64,000 nucleotides of DNA from Woeseia sp. Lineage in GTDB: Bacteria > Pseudomonadota > Gammaproteobacteria > Steroidobacterales > UBA11654. The position numbers and the translations under genes were made by a program. The stretch's first letter is position 1. Every line of letters starts with the position of its first letter. Positions 48,015 through 57,408 of this stretch are shown here, one piece after another. Below the pieces are notes generated by a model. The model saw only the letters and a list, made by a program, of their open reading frames with translations. It had not been told where the DNA came from and did not search any database. The DNA is taken from contig BPCL01000006.1 in the NCBI GenBank assembly GCA_019653755.1, positions 35,392 to 99,391 of the forward strand. The letters run 5' to 3'.

Positions 48015-49064
48015 TTGGGATCCACACACCACATTAAATTTTCAAGACCACTTTTAAAATGGTGGCGTGCTCACGGAAGAAAAAACCTTCCTTGGCAGCA
48101 AGAACCTAGCGTATATAAGACTTGGATTTCAGAAATTATGTTGCAACAAACCCAAGTAATTACAGTTATTCCTTATTTCACTAAATTTATTAATAGGTTT
48201 CCAGATGTGGACAGTCTAGCGAGAGCTTCAGACGACGATGTAATGAGCATGTGGTCAGGCTTAGGCTTTTACTCAAGAGCTAGAAATCTCCATAAAGCTG
48301 CTAAAATAATCATCGAAGATCACAACAGTCAAATACCGAATACCTATGAACTATTAATCACTTTGCCTGGGGTAGGGCGTTCTACGGCGGGAGCTATACT
48401 CTCACTTTCGAGAATTGAACCGAAAGCTATTTTAGATGGAAATGTAAAAAGAGTTTTATCCAGATTTTATTCTGTTCAAGGAGATTTAAAAGCAACTGAA
48501 ACTCAGAAAAAACTTTGGCAGCTTGCTGAAAAATGTTTGCCTCTCAATGATTATGATATATACACCCAGGCTATAATGGATCTCGGTGCTACTGTATGCA
48601 CCTCTAAAAAAGCAATGTGTTCGATTTGTCCATTATCAAAAGATTGCAGCGCTCTAGAAAAGGACATTGTCTATATGTTGCCAAATAAAGTTTTAAGGAA
48701 GAAAAAAAGGAGAGAATCTATTTATTTCATGATCATAAAAGATTCTAGTCAAAAAGTACTACTACAAAAAAGACAAGACAAAGGCATATGGGGAGGACTA
48801 TGGTCATTCCCTGAGCTGGATACCAGCGAAAATATAGAGGACTGGTGCGATAAAAAGGTTGGTAAGAATTTAAAAAGTTTAGAGTATGGTAAAAAGTTGG
48901 TGCATGGCTTTAGCCATTTTGATTTAGAAATTAATCCAATTTTTATTAAAATTAATAAACCTATAAAAAAACAAAGGAACCAAAAAATATTCACCACACA
49001 AGAAATAAGCGAACTAGGAGTGCCAAAACCGGTTAAATCAATTATTAAAGGATTAGAAGGATAG
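48015..49064 (+). CDS. mutY: A/G-specific adenine glycosylase
   Basis: Removes adenine mispaired with 8-oxoguanine, working with MutM (20758-21579). It is about 349 residues. WWRAHGRKNLPWQ, WISEIMLQQTQV (catalytic Glu), the helix-hairpin-helix LPGVGRSTAGAIL with the following Asp (LDGNVKRV), and the four 4Fe-4S cysteines ending CSICPLSKDC are present, then a Nudix-like C-terminal domain. The start is uncertain: TTG 48015 has no clear ribosome-binding site, and an in-frame ATT at 48033 would give a more typical N-terminus. The following yggX gene is its usual partner. Confidence 0.95.
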   Translation: MGSTHHIKFSRPLLKWWRAHGRKNLPWQQEPSVYKTWISEIMLQQTQVITVIPYFTKFINRFPDVDSLARASDDDVMSMWSGLGFYSRARNLHKAAKIIIEDHNSQIPNTYELLITLPGVGRSTAGAILSLSRIEPKAILDGNVKRVLSRFYSVQGDLKATETQKKLWQLAEKCLPLNDYDIYTQAIMDLGATVCTSKKAMCSICPLSKDCSALEKDIVYMLPNKVLRKKKRRESIYFMIIKDSSQKVLLQKRQDKGIWGGLWSFPELDTSENIEDWCDKKVGKNLKSLEYGKKLVHGFSHFDLEINPIFIKINKPIKKQRNQKIFTTQEISELGVPKPVKSIIKGLEG

Positions 49065-49067
49065 GTT

Positions 49068-49343
49068 ATGGAAAGATTAATTTTTTGTAAGTACTTTAAG
49101 AATGAAAGACCCGGACTAGATCGACCTCCTTATCCAGGTGAGATAGGAGAGAAAATTTTTGATTCTATTTCCAAAGAAGCTTGGCAATTATGGTTGGAGC
49201 ACCAAACAATGTTAATTAATGAAAACAGACTTTCACTGGTAGATCCTGAAGCCAGGAAATTTCTTCAAGATGAAATGCAAAAGTTTCTTTATGGAGAAGG
49301 CTCAAGCAAACCACAGGAATATATACCTCCTAAAAAAGAATAA
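49068..49343 (+). CDS. yggX: iron-trafficking/oxidative damage protection protein YggX
   Basis: A 91-residue protein of the YggX family, which protects iron-sulphur enzymes and helps iron handling. MERLIFCKYFKNERPGLDRPP keeps the conserved cysteine near position 7. PYPGEIGEKIFDSISKEAW and the late FLQDEMQKFLYG segment are family signatures. It starts three bases after mutY with an AAGGATAGG ribosome-binding site, matching the mutY-yggX order of gammaproteobacteria. Confidence 0.96.
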   Translation: MERLIFCKYFKNERPGLDRPPYPGEIGEKIFDSISKEAWQLWLEHQTMLINENRLSLVDPEARKFLQDEMQKFLYGEGSSKPQEYIPPKKE

Positions 49344-49388
49344 TTTTTATCAATTAAAAGGTTTTTTCTATAGAATATCTCAACCAAT

Positions 49389-49464
<76 letters not shown>

Positions 49465-49817
49465 CCCAAACAACAAAATATACACACATTATATATTTAG
49501 AATCATTCTAAAAAGCGCAAATAAAAGCACATAGTTATTAATATTTAAAATTATTTATAAATAAATTATAAAAGCTATATAAATCAACAATATATAACCA
49601 AAAATAATAGATCCCGAACTATCTTAGATAATTCGGTATTCTCTATAGGGCAGCACTAAAGGTACTTTCAGGGAATTCATATATTGTTGTATAAAAACAA
49701 ATAAATACACTTTAATTGACTCACTTGGAGCCTTTTGATTAGATCGAATCTCCCTATAAATTCATTTTGTTTTTATAGGGAATTAAAACTTAACCTTAAT
49801 TAGGGGAGGATTTTATC
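49465..49817 (+). promoter_or_regulatory. gene-free stretch with two stem-loops upstream of the 72-residue protein
   Basis: The only gap above 300 bases. The first 130 bases are plain AT-rich DNA. At 49614-49636 there is a 23-base palindrome with one mismatched pair (CCGAA.TATCT/AGATA.TTCGG). At 49751-49781 a perfect 10-pair stem (TCCCTATAAA/TTTATAGGGA) closes an 11-base loop, ending 20 bases before the ribosome-binding site. AGGGAATT occurs at 49670-49677 and again at 49777-49784. TTGACT at 49716-49721 is a possible -35 box. The arrangement suggests a long structured leader for the next gene. Confidence 0.5.
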
Positions 49818-50036
49818 ATGGGTAAAATCAAAGGTTGGATTGGAGAACTAACTGATATCGCAGTAGCTCTTGTAGCTCTCGGTGTTGCCGCTGGCGTTGT
49901 ATTTGGTGATGTACCATTTGTAGGCGCTGTATTGGGTAACTTGATCGACTTGATCAATGCTCTAGGTGATAACGGTGTTGTTGGTATCATCGTTCTTGCA
50001 ATTCTCTCAGGAATGTACGGCAGAAGCGGTATGTAA
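49818..50036 (+). CDS. 72-residue hydrophobic Gly/Val-rich protein, probably highly expressed
   Basis: Two hydrophobic helices (about residues 12-30 and 34-64, rich in Gly, Val, Ala and Leu) follow a short basic start (MGKIKGWIGELTD), and the end is YGRSGM. There is no cleavable signal. The ribosome-binding site AGGGGAGGA (49802-49810) is the strongest in the window, with 7-base spacing. Codon use differs from neighbours: Ile is mostly ATC with no ATA, Gly is mostly GGT. It is followed by a strong terminator. I do not recognise the family; a membrane-embedded or self-assembling structural peptide is possible. Confidence 0.8.
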   Translation: MGKIKGWIGELTDIAVALVALGVAAGVVFGDVPFVGAVLGNLIDLINALGDNGVVGIIVLAILSGMYGRSGM

Positions 50037-50080
50037 ATGGGAAAAAAGCTTTTTAAGTTTTTAAAAATTTAAAAGCATAA

Positions 50081-50112
50081 AAAGGGCTCTTTTATTAGAG
50101 CCCTTTTTTTTT
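50081..50112 (+). terminator. intrinsic terminator after the 72-residue protein gene
   Basis: AAAGGGCTC (50081-50089), an 8-base loop, GAGCCCTTT (50098-50106), then a run of T to 50112. This perfect 9-pair stem with T tract is the clearest intrinsic terminator in the window. It isolates the small-protein transcript from the next gene. Confidence 0.93.
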
Positions 50113-50144
50113 AGTGTGTTTCTAGTTACAGTTAAGGAGCAATT

Positions 50145-50825
50145 GTGAAAAAACTACTCAGACAACTAACTAAGATTACAGATTTAACAATTTTGTTTGC
50201 TGCGATATTTGTGTTCTTAGCCTATATAACCCCTGAGGGCATCCCAGAGTCTTCAATCAATAATCTAAGAACTAACGCACAGACGATAGCTTCTTCGCTG
50301 TCTTCAGCAGAGACACAATCGGCTACTGCAAATACAAGACTTCAAGAATCTAACTCAATCAGCAGTGATCTAAGAAGTTCTATCAGTGAACTTGAGGGAG
50401 CAATCATTAACCTTGAGGCACAAGTAAATTTAATTGATCCAGCAACTGACCAAACAAGCATCGATGAACTTGGTGCAGAAATTAATCAACTGAATGCAGA
50501 GATTAATGCACTAAACACAGGGCTTACAAATAATGAATCAGAGATCGATATTGCCCGAAGAGCACTCGAGACTGCAAATGACAATGTTCAATCATTAAGA
50601 GGCAACCTTAGAACAGCTGAACAAGAGGTCGCTGATATAGAAGCTGAATTAGAATCTTCACGAGCCATATCTTGGATTCAACCAGTGCGGCAAAACACCG
50701 ACAAACTTATAAATGCAGCGGGCTTTGATGGGTTCATAGCTGGTTTCGCAGCGTTAATATTTTGTCTTGTTGTCAAGCGAAGAAGAGACTGGTTCAACCG
50801 AATGTTTGGCTTCTACTTCAAATAA
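50145..50825 (+). CDS. coiled-coil membrane protein of unknown function
   Basis: A 226-residue protein starting at GTG with AAGGAG five bases upstream. A membrane helix lies at about residues 14-30. It is followed by a long Ser/Glu/Asn-rich coiled coil (about 40-180, with heptad-like LEGAIINLEAQVNL and ELGAEINQLNAEIN), a second helix (about 195-212), and a basic aromatic tail (KRRRDWFNRMFGFYFK). The coiled coil would lie in the periplasm between two membrane anchors. It lies directly after the terminator of the 72-residue gene. The function is unknown. Confidence 0.75.
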   Translation: MKKLLRQLTKITDLTILFAAIFVFLAYITPEGIPESSINNLRTNAQTIASSLSSAETQSATANTRLQESNSISSDLRSSISELEGAIINLEAQVNLIDPATDQTSIDELGAEINQLNAEINALNTGLTNNESEIDIARRALETANDNVQSLRGNLRTAEQEVADIEAELESSRAISWIQPVRQNTDKLINAAGFDGFIAGFAALIFCLVVKRRRDWFNRMFGFYFK

Positions 50826-50863
50826 ACTAACATAGAGTCAATTATCGAGGAGACTTGCCTCTT

Positions 50864-51765
50864 ATGAAGACGCTTAATATTGGAGATATTTCGATAAATA
50901 AAGTTCTGGATGGTGTAGAACGCTTCCCGGCTGTGAATGCCTTTCCAGATATTGATATAGAGATATTCAATCAGCATAAGAGCTGGATGCATTCATTTTA
51001 TGATTTTAACAGCCAGATGTTGATCCTCAGCATGCATTCTTATTTGATTCAAACGCCTTCCTTAAATATCTTGATCGATACTTGTATAGGCAATGATAAA
51101 AATAGGGTTGGACAGGGCCCAATATATAAAACCAATAAAGGTATTCTCAGTCATTGGAACAACAGGTCCAGCAATTATCTTGAAAACCTGGAGGCCTATG
51201 AATTAACTTTAGAGGACATCGATATTGTAATGTGTACACATATGCATGCGGATCATGTTGGTTGGAACACAAGATTAGTTGATGATAGATGGGTTCCAAC
51301 ATTCCCCAATGCCAAATATCTTTTCTCGCCACTCGAACTAGATAGCTTACAAAAAGAAAGTCCAAACCCCTTTGATCAGTATCTCCGTCTTGTCTACGAT
51401 GATAGTGTTTTACCAATTATCCAGTCAGGCCAAGCTGAAATGATTAAAGAATCAACCGACCTGGGACGAAATATCAATCTAATTAAGAGCCCAGGACATA
51501 GTCCTGGACATTATTGTTTAGAAGTAAACAGCAAGAAAGGTAATGCGATGTTGACGGGCGATATTCTGCATAACCCAATTCAGGTAACATGCCCTTCAAT
51601 GTCAACGATGTTTTGTGATGACCCTAAGCAATCAAATCAAACTCGTATCAAGCTCGTTGATGAGTTAACCGATTCTAATACCATCGTTCTAGCAGCCATT
51701 TTGCAGACACTTCAGCTGGGGTTATTGAAAGCACAAAAGATTCCAGAATGTTCAAACTTATATGA
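50864..51765 (+). CDS. metallo-beta-lactamase-fold hydrolase (frameshifted near end)
   Basis: A zinc hydrolase of about 300 residues. The start at ATG 50864 gives MKTLNIGDISINKVLDG; GAGGAG lies 11 bases upstream. The metal motif HMHADHVGW, the third histidine in SPGHSPGHY, and the Asp in LTGDILHN are present. Near 51700 the frame slips: adding one base to GCCAT restores VLAAHFADTSAGVIES, the family end with the last His. The gene then stops at 51763-51765 in an ATGA overlap with the thioesterase. That coupling strongly supports an assembly indel. The substrate may be a lactone or thioester. Confidence 0.85.
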
Positions 51766-52169
51766 CTGAGATTGATTTTAGTGCAAATAATTGTTTCGTT
51801 TGTGGCCCGGACAATCCTATTGGCTTAAAGATAAAGTTTACTATTGATGACGATGATATTTGCCGAGGACGCTTTACTTCAATGGAGAATCATGTGGGAT
51901 ATCAAAACACCACTCATGGGGGGATTATTTTCAGCTTATTGGATGATGTAATGGCGAATTGGCTTTTTTTGAAGAACCAAGTTGCACAAACTGCTCAGTG
52001 TGATCTAAGGTATAGACAGGCTTTGCCAGTTAATGAGCCCGTTATTCTGGAAGGCTGGTGTGAAAAGCAAAGATCCAGAGTTGCTTTTATGAAAGGCCAG
52101 GTTATTCTTGCATCCAATTCAACAATTGTAGCTGAGAGCAGTGCAAAATTTATGCTGTTAAAAGACTGA
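51762..52169 (+). CDS. PaaI-family hotdog thioesterase
   Basis: A 135-residue hotdog-fold protein. NCFVCGPDNPIGLKIKF at the start and YQNTTHGGIIFSLLDDVMAN (the HGG...LD active-site region) mark the PaaI/YbgC-like acyl-CoA thioesterase group. It is translationally coupled to the metallo-hydrolase through the ATGA at 51762. The substrate is unknown. Confidence 0.85.
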   Translation: MTEIDFSANNCFVCGPDNPIGLKIKFTIDDDDICRGRFTSMENHVGYQNTTHGGIIFSLLDDVMANWLFLKNQVAQTAQCDLRYRQALPVNEPVILEGWCEKQRSRVAFMKGQVILASNSTIVAESSAKFMLLKD

Positions 52170-52290
52170 TTTACATGTAACTTTTTGTAACGTATTACCT
52201 AATAATAATCTCTTTTCATTACGATCTATTTTCTAGTCTTTGAAATCCATGAGAGAATGAAAATCGAAGTATAGATTGTTGTATAAACAT

Positions 52291-53409
52291 ATGATTAATG
52301 AAGCAAAAAAATATATTTTAGATAAACTCCGAACAACTAGGCCCATGATGATATTAATTGGGTCAACTTTTCTCTTTATTTTTATCTTAAATGTTACAGA
52401 AGATGAGCCAGAACTCTTAGTCTTAGAGGAGAAGGTTTGGCCAGTTTCTGCAGTGCGAGCTATTTACCAAGATGTTCAACCAACCTTAAATCTTTATGGT
52501 GAGGTCACCTCATCACGACGAAGTGATTTAAGAGCTTTCGTAGGAGGTCAGGTTGTTGAAGTAGGCGATAACTTCAAAGAAGGAGCTATTGTTGAGGGCG
52601 GAGAATTGCTTTTGGTCATCGATGATTTTGAGTATGCAAATGCTGTGGTCGAAGAGAAAGCTAAATTTGAGATTATGAAGCGTGATTATGAGAGAGCTCA
52701 AGAACTGTTTTCACAGGGTTCTATATCAGAGCAATTTAGAGATAACGCACTTCTTGAGAAAACTAAGCAAGAATTGGTTCTATCAGAAGCACAGAAAGAC
52801 TTGAGAGACACCAGATTATATGCGCCTTATGACGGCGTTATCAATGATGTTCTCGCAAGCCTAGGAAAGCAGGTCAGCACATTTAATGACAAAATCGGTG
52901 AGATTATTGATGTAAAGAATTTAGAAGTAAAGTTCTCTATCTCAAAAGCACAGTATGGACGCCTATTAGAGGATAAAAATTCTATCATAGGCAGAACAAT
53001 CGATGTTCGATGGAGTGTGGGGCAAAAAGACCTTTTATTTAGCGCTGACATTTCAAGAATAGGTGCTGAAATTAAATCCAATACAGGTGGAGTGAATGTT
53101 TACGCCTCAATAGATCTTCCTGATGACACAATTACGCCACTGAGACCAGGTGCTTTTGTACGTCTTGGGATGCCAGGTAAATCTTTTGATTCAGTGATTG
53201 TCATCCCAGATTCTGCATTATATGAAGATTCCTATGTTTTTGTAATTGAAGAAGATAGGCTCACAAAACAAATGGTCAAAATTCATGGCTATGATAAAAC
53301 CAACGTATTAATTACTCCCATTGAAGCATCATCAATCAGTAATGATGACATGATTATTACTAACCAACTCAGAGAGGCAGGAGAGGGAGTTAAGGTCGAG
53401 GTGATTTAA
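52291..53409 (+). CDS. RND efflux periplasmic adaptor subunit
   Basis: A membrane fusion protein of about 372 residues linking an RND pump to an outer-membrane channel. An uncleaved N-terminal anchor (MMILIGSTFLFIFILN) is followed by the lipoyl half-motif (GGQVVEVGDNFKEGAIVEGGELL), an alpha-helical hairpin, and a second lipoyl half (RLYAPYDGVINDV). The ATG at 52291 is used rather than the TTG at 52276. Its last base overlaps the permease ATG. No TolC-type channel gene is adjacent. Confidence 0.9.
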   Translation: MINEAKKYILDKLRTTRPMMILIGSTFLFIFILNVTEDEPELLVLEEKVWPVSAVRAIYQDVQPTLNLYGEVTSSRRSDLRAFVGGQVVEVGDNFKEGAIVEGGELLLVIDDFEYANAVVEEKAKFEIMKRDYERAQELFSQGSISEQFRDNALLEKTKQELVLSEAQKDLRDTRLYAPYDGVINDVLASLGKQVSTFNDKIGEIIDVKNLEVKFSISKAQYGRLLEDKNSIIGRTIDVRWSVGQKDLLFSADISRIGAEIKSNTGGVNVYASIDLPDDTITPLRPGAFVRLGMPGKSFDSVIVIPDSALYEDSYVFVIEEDRLTKQMVKIHGYDKTNVLITPIEASSISNDDMIITNQLREAGEGVKVEVI

Positions 53410-56400
53410 TGGTTTTCAGAAACTTTGGCGGTCAAAAAAATAGGATAGAGAATCCTAGAGATAGCATCGGCCAAAGGTCTGGGATAATTGCTTTTTTTGC
53501 TGAGCATAAAGTTGCTGCAAACTTGCTTATGGCACTAGTCATTCTTTTTGGTATTTATGGCTTATCACAATTGAAGAGGCAACTGATGCCTGACTTTGGC
53601 CTTGAACTGATTACAATACAGGTGGAATGGCCTGGAGCTAGCGCTGAGGATATAGAGACAAATGTCATCAATGCTATCGAACCAGAAGTTCGGTTCATTA
53701 ACGGAGTAAAAGAAGTCAATGCGATCGCATTTGAGAGCAGAGGCAAGGTTCAAATTTTCTTTAATCAAACAGTGTCAATGTCAAAAGCACTTACTGATGT
53801 TCAATCTGCGGTCTCGAGAATATCAACATTCCCTACAGAAATTGAGAAACCCATTATTACTCAAACCATCCAAAGAGATGAAGTCTCTCGTATAGACATA
53901 TCGGGTCCATTCTCAGAGAAGACCCTCAAGTTTTTTGCTAGACAAATGCGTGACGACTTAATCAACCTAGGACTTGCAAATGTTGAGTTTGAGGGCGCAA
54001 GAGATCAGGAAATATGGATTGAAATTCCCTCTGATAACCTCAGAGAGCTTGACTTGTCTCTGCAAGAGATTTCATCCAGCTTAGCTTCTGCGAGTATTGA
54101 CATACCTTCAGGTAGTATTAATTCTGGAGGTGTCTCAAGGCAAATTAGGAGTGATAAAGCTAGCACGAACACCCTCAGATCTTAGACAAATCGAAATTAT
54201 TTCAAGTCAATCAGGAGAAAAATTATATCTTGGCGATGTTGCAGACATATCTGAAACTTTCCAGGAAAACTCTGCTTATAGAATTAATAATAAAGGCTCA
54301 TCTATAGGCTTGGTGGTCTATCGAACAAGAGGAGCTGACTCTCTTATCTCTCAACAACGAGTTGAAAAATATTTGGAAACTGTTTCTGAGAAGTATCCTG
54401 ATTCGCTAGAAATTGTTCAATATGATGTTTTTGCTGATGCCGTCAGGCAACGAATAGACATGCTTATTGATAATGGGCTTACAGGTCTTCTTTTGGTGCT
54501 AATTGTTTTATTCTTCTTCCTCAATGGTCGGATTGCGTTCTGGGTTGCAGTGGGAATTCCAGTAGCTTTCTTGGCTGCTCTTGGAACTATGAGCGTAATG
54601 GGCTTATCTTTAGATATGATCAGCATGTTTGCCTTAATTATGGGTATCGGTATTGTTGTTGATGACGCAATAGTCGTAGCAGAGCATACAACCACACTTC
54701 ACAGAAGGGGCATGAATTATTCGGATGCAGCGAGATTAGGCGCACAGAGGATGTTCCCTCCTGTTTTAGCTGCAATGTTAACCACTGTGGCAGCTTTTCT
54801 TCCTGTGTTAATGGTAGGTAACGATGTTGGTAATATCATTTCAGCAGTGCCGATAACTCTCACCCTTATTATCATTGCCAGCCTTATTGAATGTTTCTTG
54901 ATACTTCCTCATCACTTAAGGTCATCGATGAAGAAAATTACCCAGAAACAACAATCCAGCATTAGAACATTTGATGTTTATTTCAATAAATTCAGAGATG
55001 AAACCGTATTACCCATTGTTGAAAAAACATTTAATAAAAAAGGCTTTACTGTTATCGCTACCATATGTTTATTTATATCTTCAACAACCCTACTATCGAC
55101 TGGAAGAGTAAACTTTGAGTTTTTTGATACCCCTGAAAGTGACACGATACATGCTAATTTCTCATTTTCTGCTGGTACCCCAGATAATATTACTAAAAAG
55201 ATGGTTCAACGGCTTTCCGAATCCGTGCAAGCAGCAGAAATAAAATTAACAGGGGAAAAGGGAAGCTTAGTTAAGTATGGGGTTGGAAATATAGGAACCA
55301 GTGACTCTGGTCGAGGCAATCTAACCAACAATATAACCGGCGGTCATATCGGCTCATACACTGTAGAAATGGTTGCTGGAGATAATAGAAATACTAGAAA
55401 CATGGAATTTATGGAGGCATGGGAGCAAGAGACAAAGTTAATGTCAGGAGTAGAAAATTTTGTCATCTTCGAGAGCCCAACAGGTGGTCCACCAGGAAGA
55501 GATCTTGATATAAGGATCATCAGTGACGATTTAACCACAATGAAAAAAGCAGCACTAGCCTTGAGACAAGAATTAAGGTTATTGCCAGGTCTAATAGCCG
55601 TTGAGGATGACCTTCCCTATGGAAAAGAAGAAATCTTGTTAGAACTGACACCCGAAGGAGAAGCGATAGGGTTTACGGCTGAAGAAGTCGCTAGACAAGT
55701 AAGGAATTCTTTTTCAGGAGCTATTGCAAAACGTTTTTCTCAAGATGCTGAAGAGATATTGGTAAGGGTAAAGTTGCCTCAGTTAGAAACTGAAAATCAA
55801 ACTATACGGGATATTTATTTGACAACACCTGACAATACTAGCGTTCTACTATCAGAAGTGGTGACCCTGAAAAAACGATTAGGGTTTACAAAGATCAGGA
55901 AGCAAGACGGCATTAGGCAGGTTGCTGTTACTGGTGATATTGATCCTTCAATCACAACGACAAATATTGCTTTGCAAACTATCAGGCAAGATATTGCTCC
56001 AAAACATCGAAAAAGCATACAACGTTCGACTAAGATATGATGGGAAAGCACAAGAGCAAAGCGAAGCCCTAGGCGACTTATCATTAGCTTTGATTATTAC
56101 TTTAGCCTCTATTTATATTATCCTCGCTTGGCTGTTTTCCAGTTATACAACTCCGTTTCTAATAATGACGGTAGTTCCCTTTGGCTTAATCGGAGCTATT
56201 TGGGGTCACTTTATTATGGGATTCAGTCTTAGTATGTTTAGCCTAATGGCTTTCTTTGGTTTAACGGGAGTATTGGTTAATGACACAATTATACTTGTTC
56301 GCTCTATTAAAGAGTTTTTAGCTGATGGCAATACTCTATCTCGCTCAATAATTGAAGGAACACGCGAGCGACTTAGGCCTGTATTATTAACCACAATAAC

Positions 56401-56611
56401 GACTATCGTCGGGTTAATGCCTATACTGTTTGAAAGCAGTCTTCAAGCCAGGCTGGTGCAACCACTGGCTGTAACATTTATATTTGGAATGTTATTTGTT
56501 CCTTACCTGGTGTTAATATTCGTTCCTTCTGTTATGGGTGTAGCCTACGAGGCCAGAGAGAATCTCAATAGAATCAAGCAAAAGCTTCGTCCTCAACAAA
56601 CAACGATTTAG
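53409..56611 (+). CDS. RND efflux permease (two frameshifts)
   Basis: Inner-membrane drug or lipid exporter of the AcrB/MdtB type, about 1067 residues when rejoined. Frame one covers 53409 to about 54158, with EHKVAANLLMALVILFGIYGLSQL and PGASAEDIETNV. Frame two runs to about 56005 and includes MGIGIVVDDAIVVAEH, the TM4 proton-relay motif with paired Asp. Frame three runs to 56611 with the second membrane half (FGLTGVLVNDTIILVRSIKEF). The breaks lie near 54157-54161 (RSDK, then LARTPSDL) and 56001-56008 (A-rich). The family sequence is continuous across both, so assembly indels are likely. Confidence 0.9.
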
Positions 56612-56652
56612 TTAGCCAAACCCAACATTCACCAGTTAAAATGGAGCTAATT

Positions 56653-57408
56653 ATGAGTTCTATTAAAAAGCCACTAGTCGGGATAATATGTTGTCGCCGG
56701 GAACAAGACACACATTATTTTCATATGGTCGGTGAGAAATATATAAACGCCATTAATAAGCATAGCGGATGTACAAGCGTGCTTATCCCAGTTGAACAGC
56801 CTGATGAAATAGACCAATCAATATTAAATAGAATGGATGGCTTCCTGCTTACTGGTAGTTTATCCAATGTTGATCCTCAGCAATATAATGATCAATTGAC
56901 TGATCCGAAAATGTTAATGGATACCTCTAGGGATCATACTGTTTTTAAGGTTGTTCATTCTATTGTTGAGAAAAAAATGCCTCTATTAGCCATTTGTAGA
57001 GGTTTTCAAGAAATGAACGTAGCTTTTGGAGGGTCTCTTTACCAGAATCTAGAGGAGCAATCAGATCATCAAGGGCATGATTTTGAAAGAAATGTTCCTC
57101 ACGATGAGCAATATGGTTTAAGTCATCATGTGGACATTATAAACGGCACAGCACTTCATAATATTAGTGGCATGGATCGTGCAGAAGTCAATTCACTACA
57201 TACTCAAGGTGTCAGAGAATTAAGCGATAGGTTAGAACCAAATGCAATGACTGGTAATGGTTTGATTGAAGCTTTTACCATTAAAGAAGCTGACGGGTTT
57301 AATCTCTCAGTCCAGTGGCATCCCGAATGGCAGCCACATAACAGCGAGTTATCTTTATCAATTTTTAGTGCCTTCGGAGATGCTTGTAAAGATTATTCAT
57401 CAAGCTAA
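56653..57408 (+). CDS. puuD: gamma-glutamyl-GABA hydrolase (class I amidotransferase fold)
   Basis: Releases GABA and glutamate from gamma-glutamyl-GABA in polyamine breakdown. About 251 residues. The nucleophile is in LLAICRGFQEMNVAFGGSL (Cys before Arg-Gly), and the catalytic His-Glu pair is in WHPEWQ. The ATG at 56653 has GGAG seven bases upstream; the in-frame ATG at 56641 has none. Its stop shares one base with the puuA start. The order matches spuA-spuB-spuC of Pseudomonas. Confidence 0.9.
   Translation: MSSIKKPLVGIICCRREQDTHYFHMVGEKYINAINKHSGCTSVLIPVEQPDEIDQSILNRMDGFLLTGSLSNVDPQQYNDQLTDPKMLMDTSRDHTVFKVVHSIVEKKMPLLAICRGFQEMNVAFGGSLYQNLEEQSDHQGHDFERNVPHDEQYGLSHHVDIINGTALHNISGMDRAEVNSLHTQGVRELSDRLEPNAMTGNGLIEAFTIKEADGFNLSVQWHPEWQPHNSELSLSIFSAFGDACKDYSSS

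Noticed and set aside
49465..49600. Possible attachment site downstream of tRNA-Phe
   Set aside because: No repeat of the tRNA 3' end is seen in the window and no integrase gene is close (the recombinase is 17 kb away).
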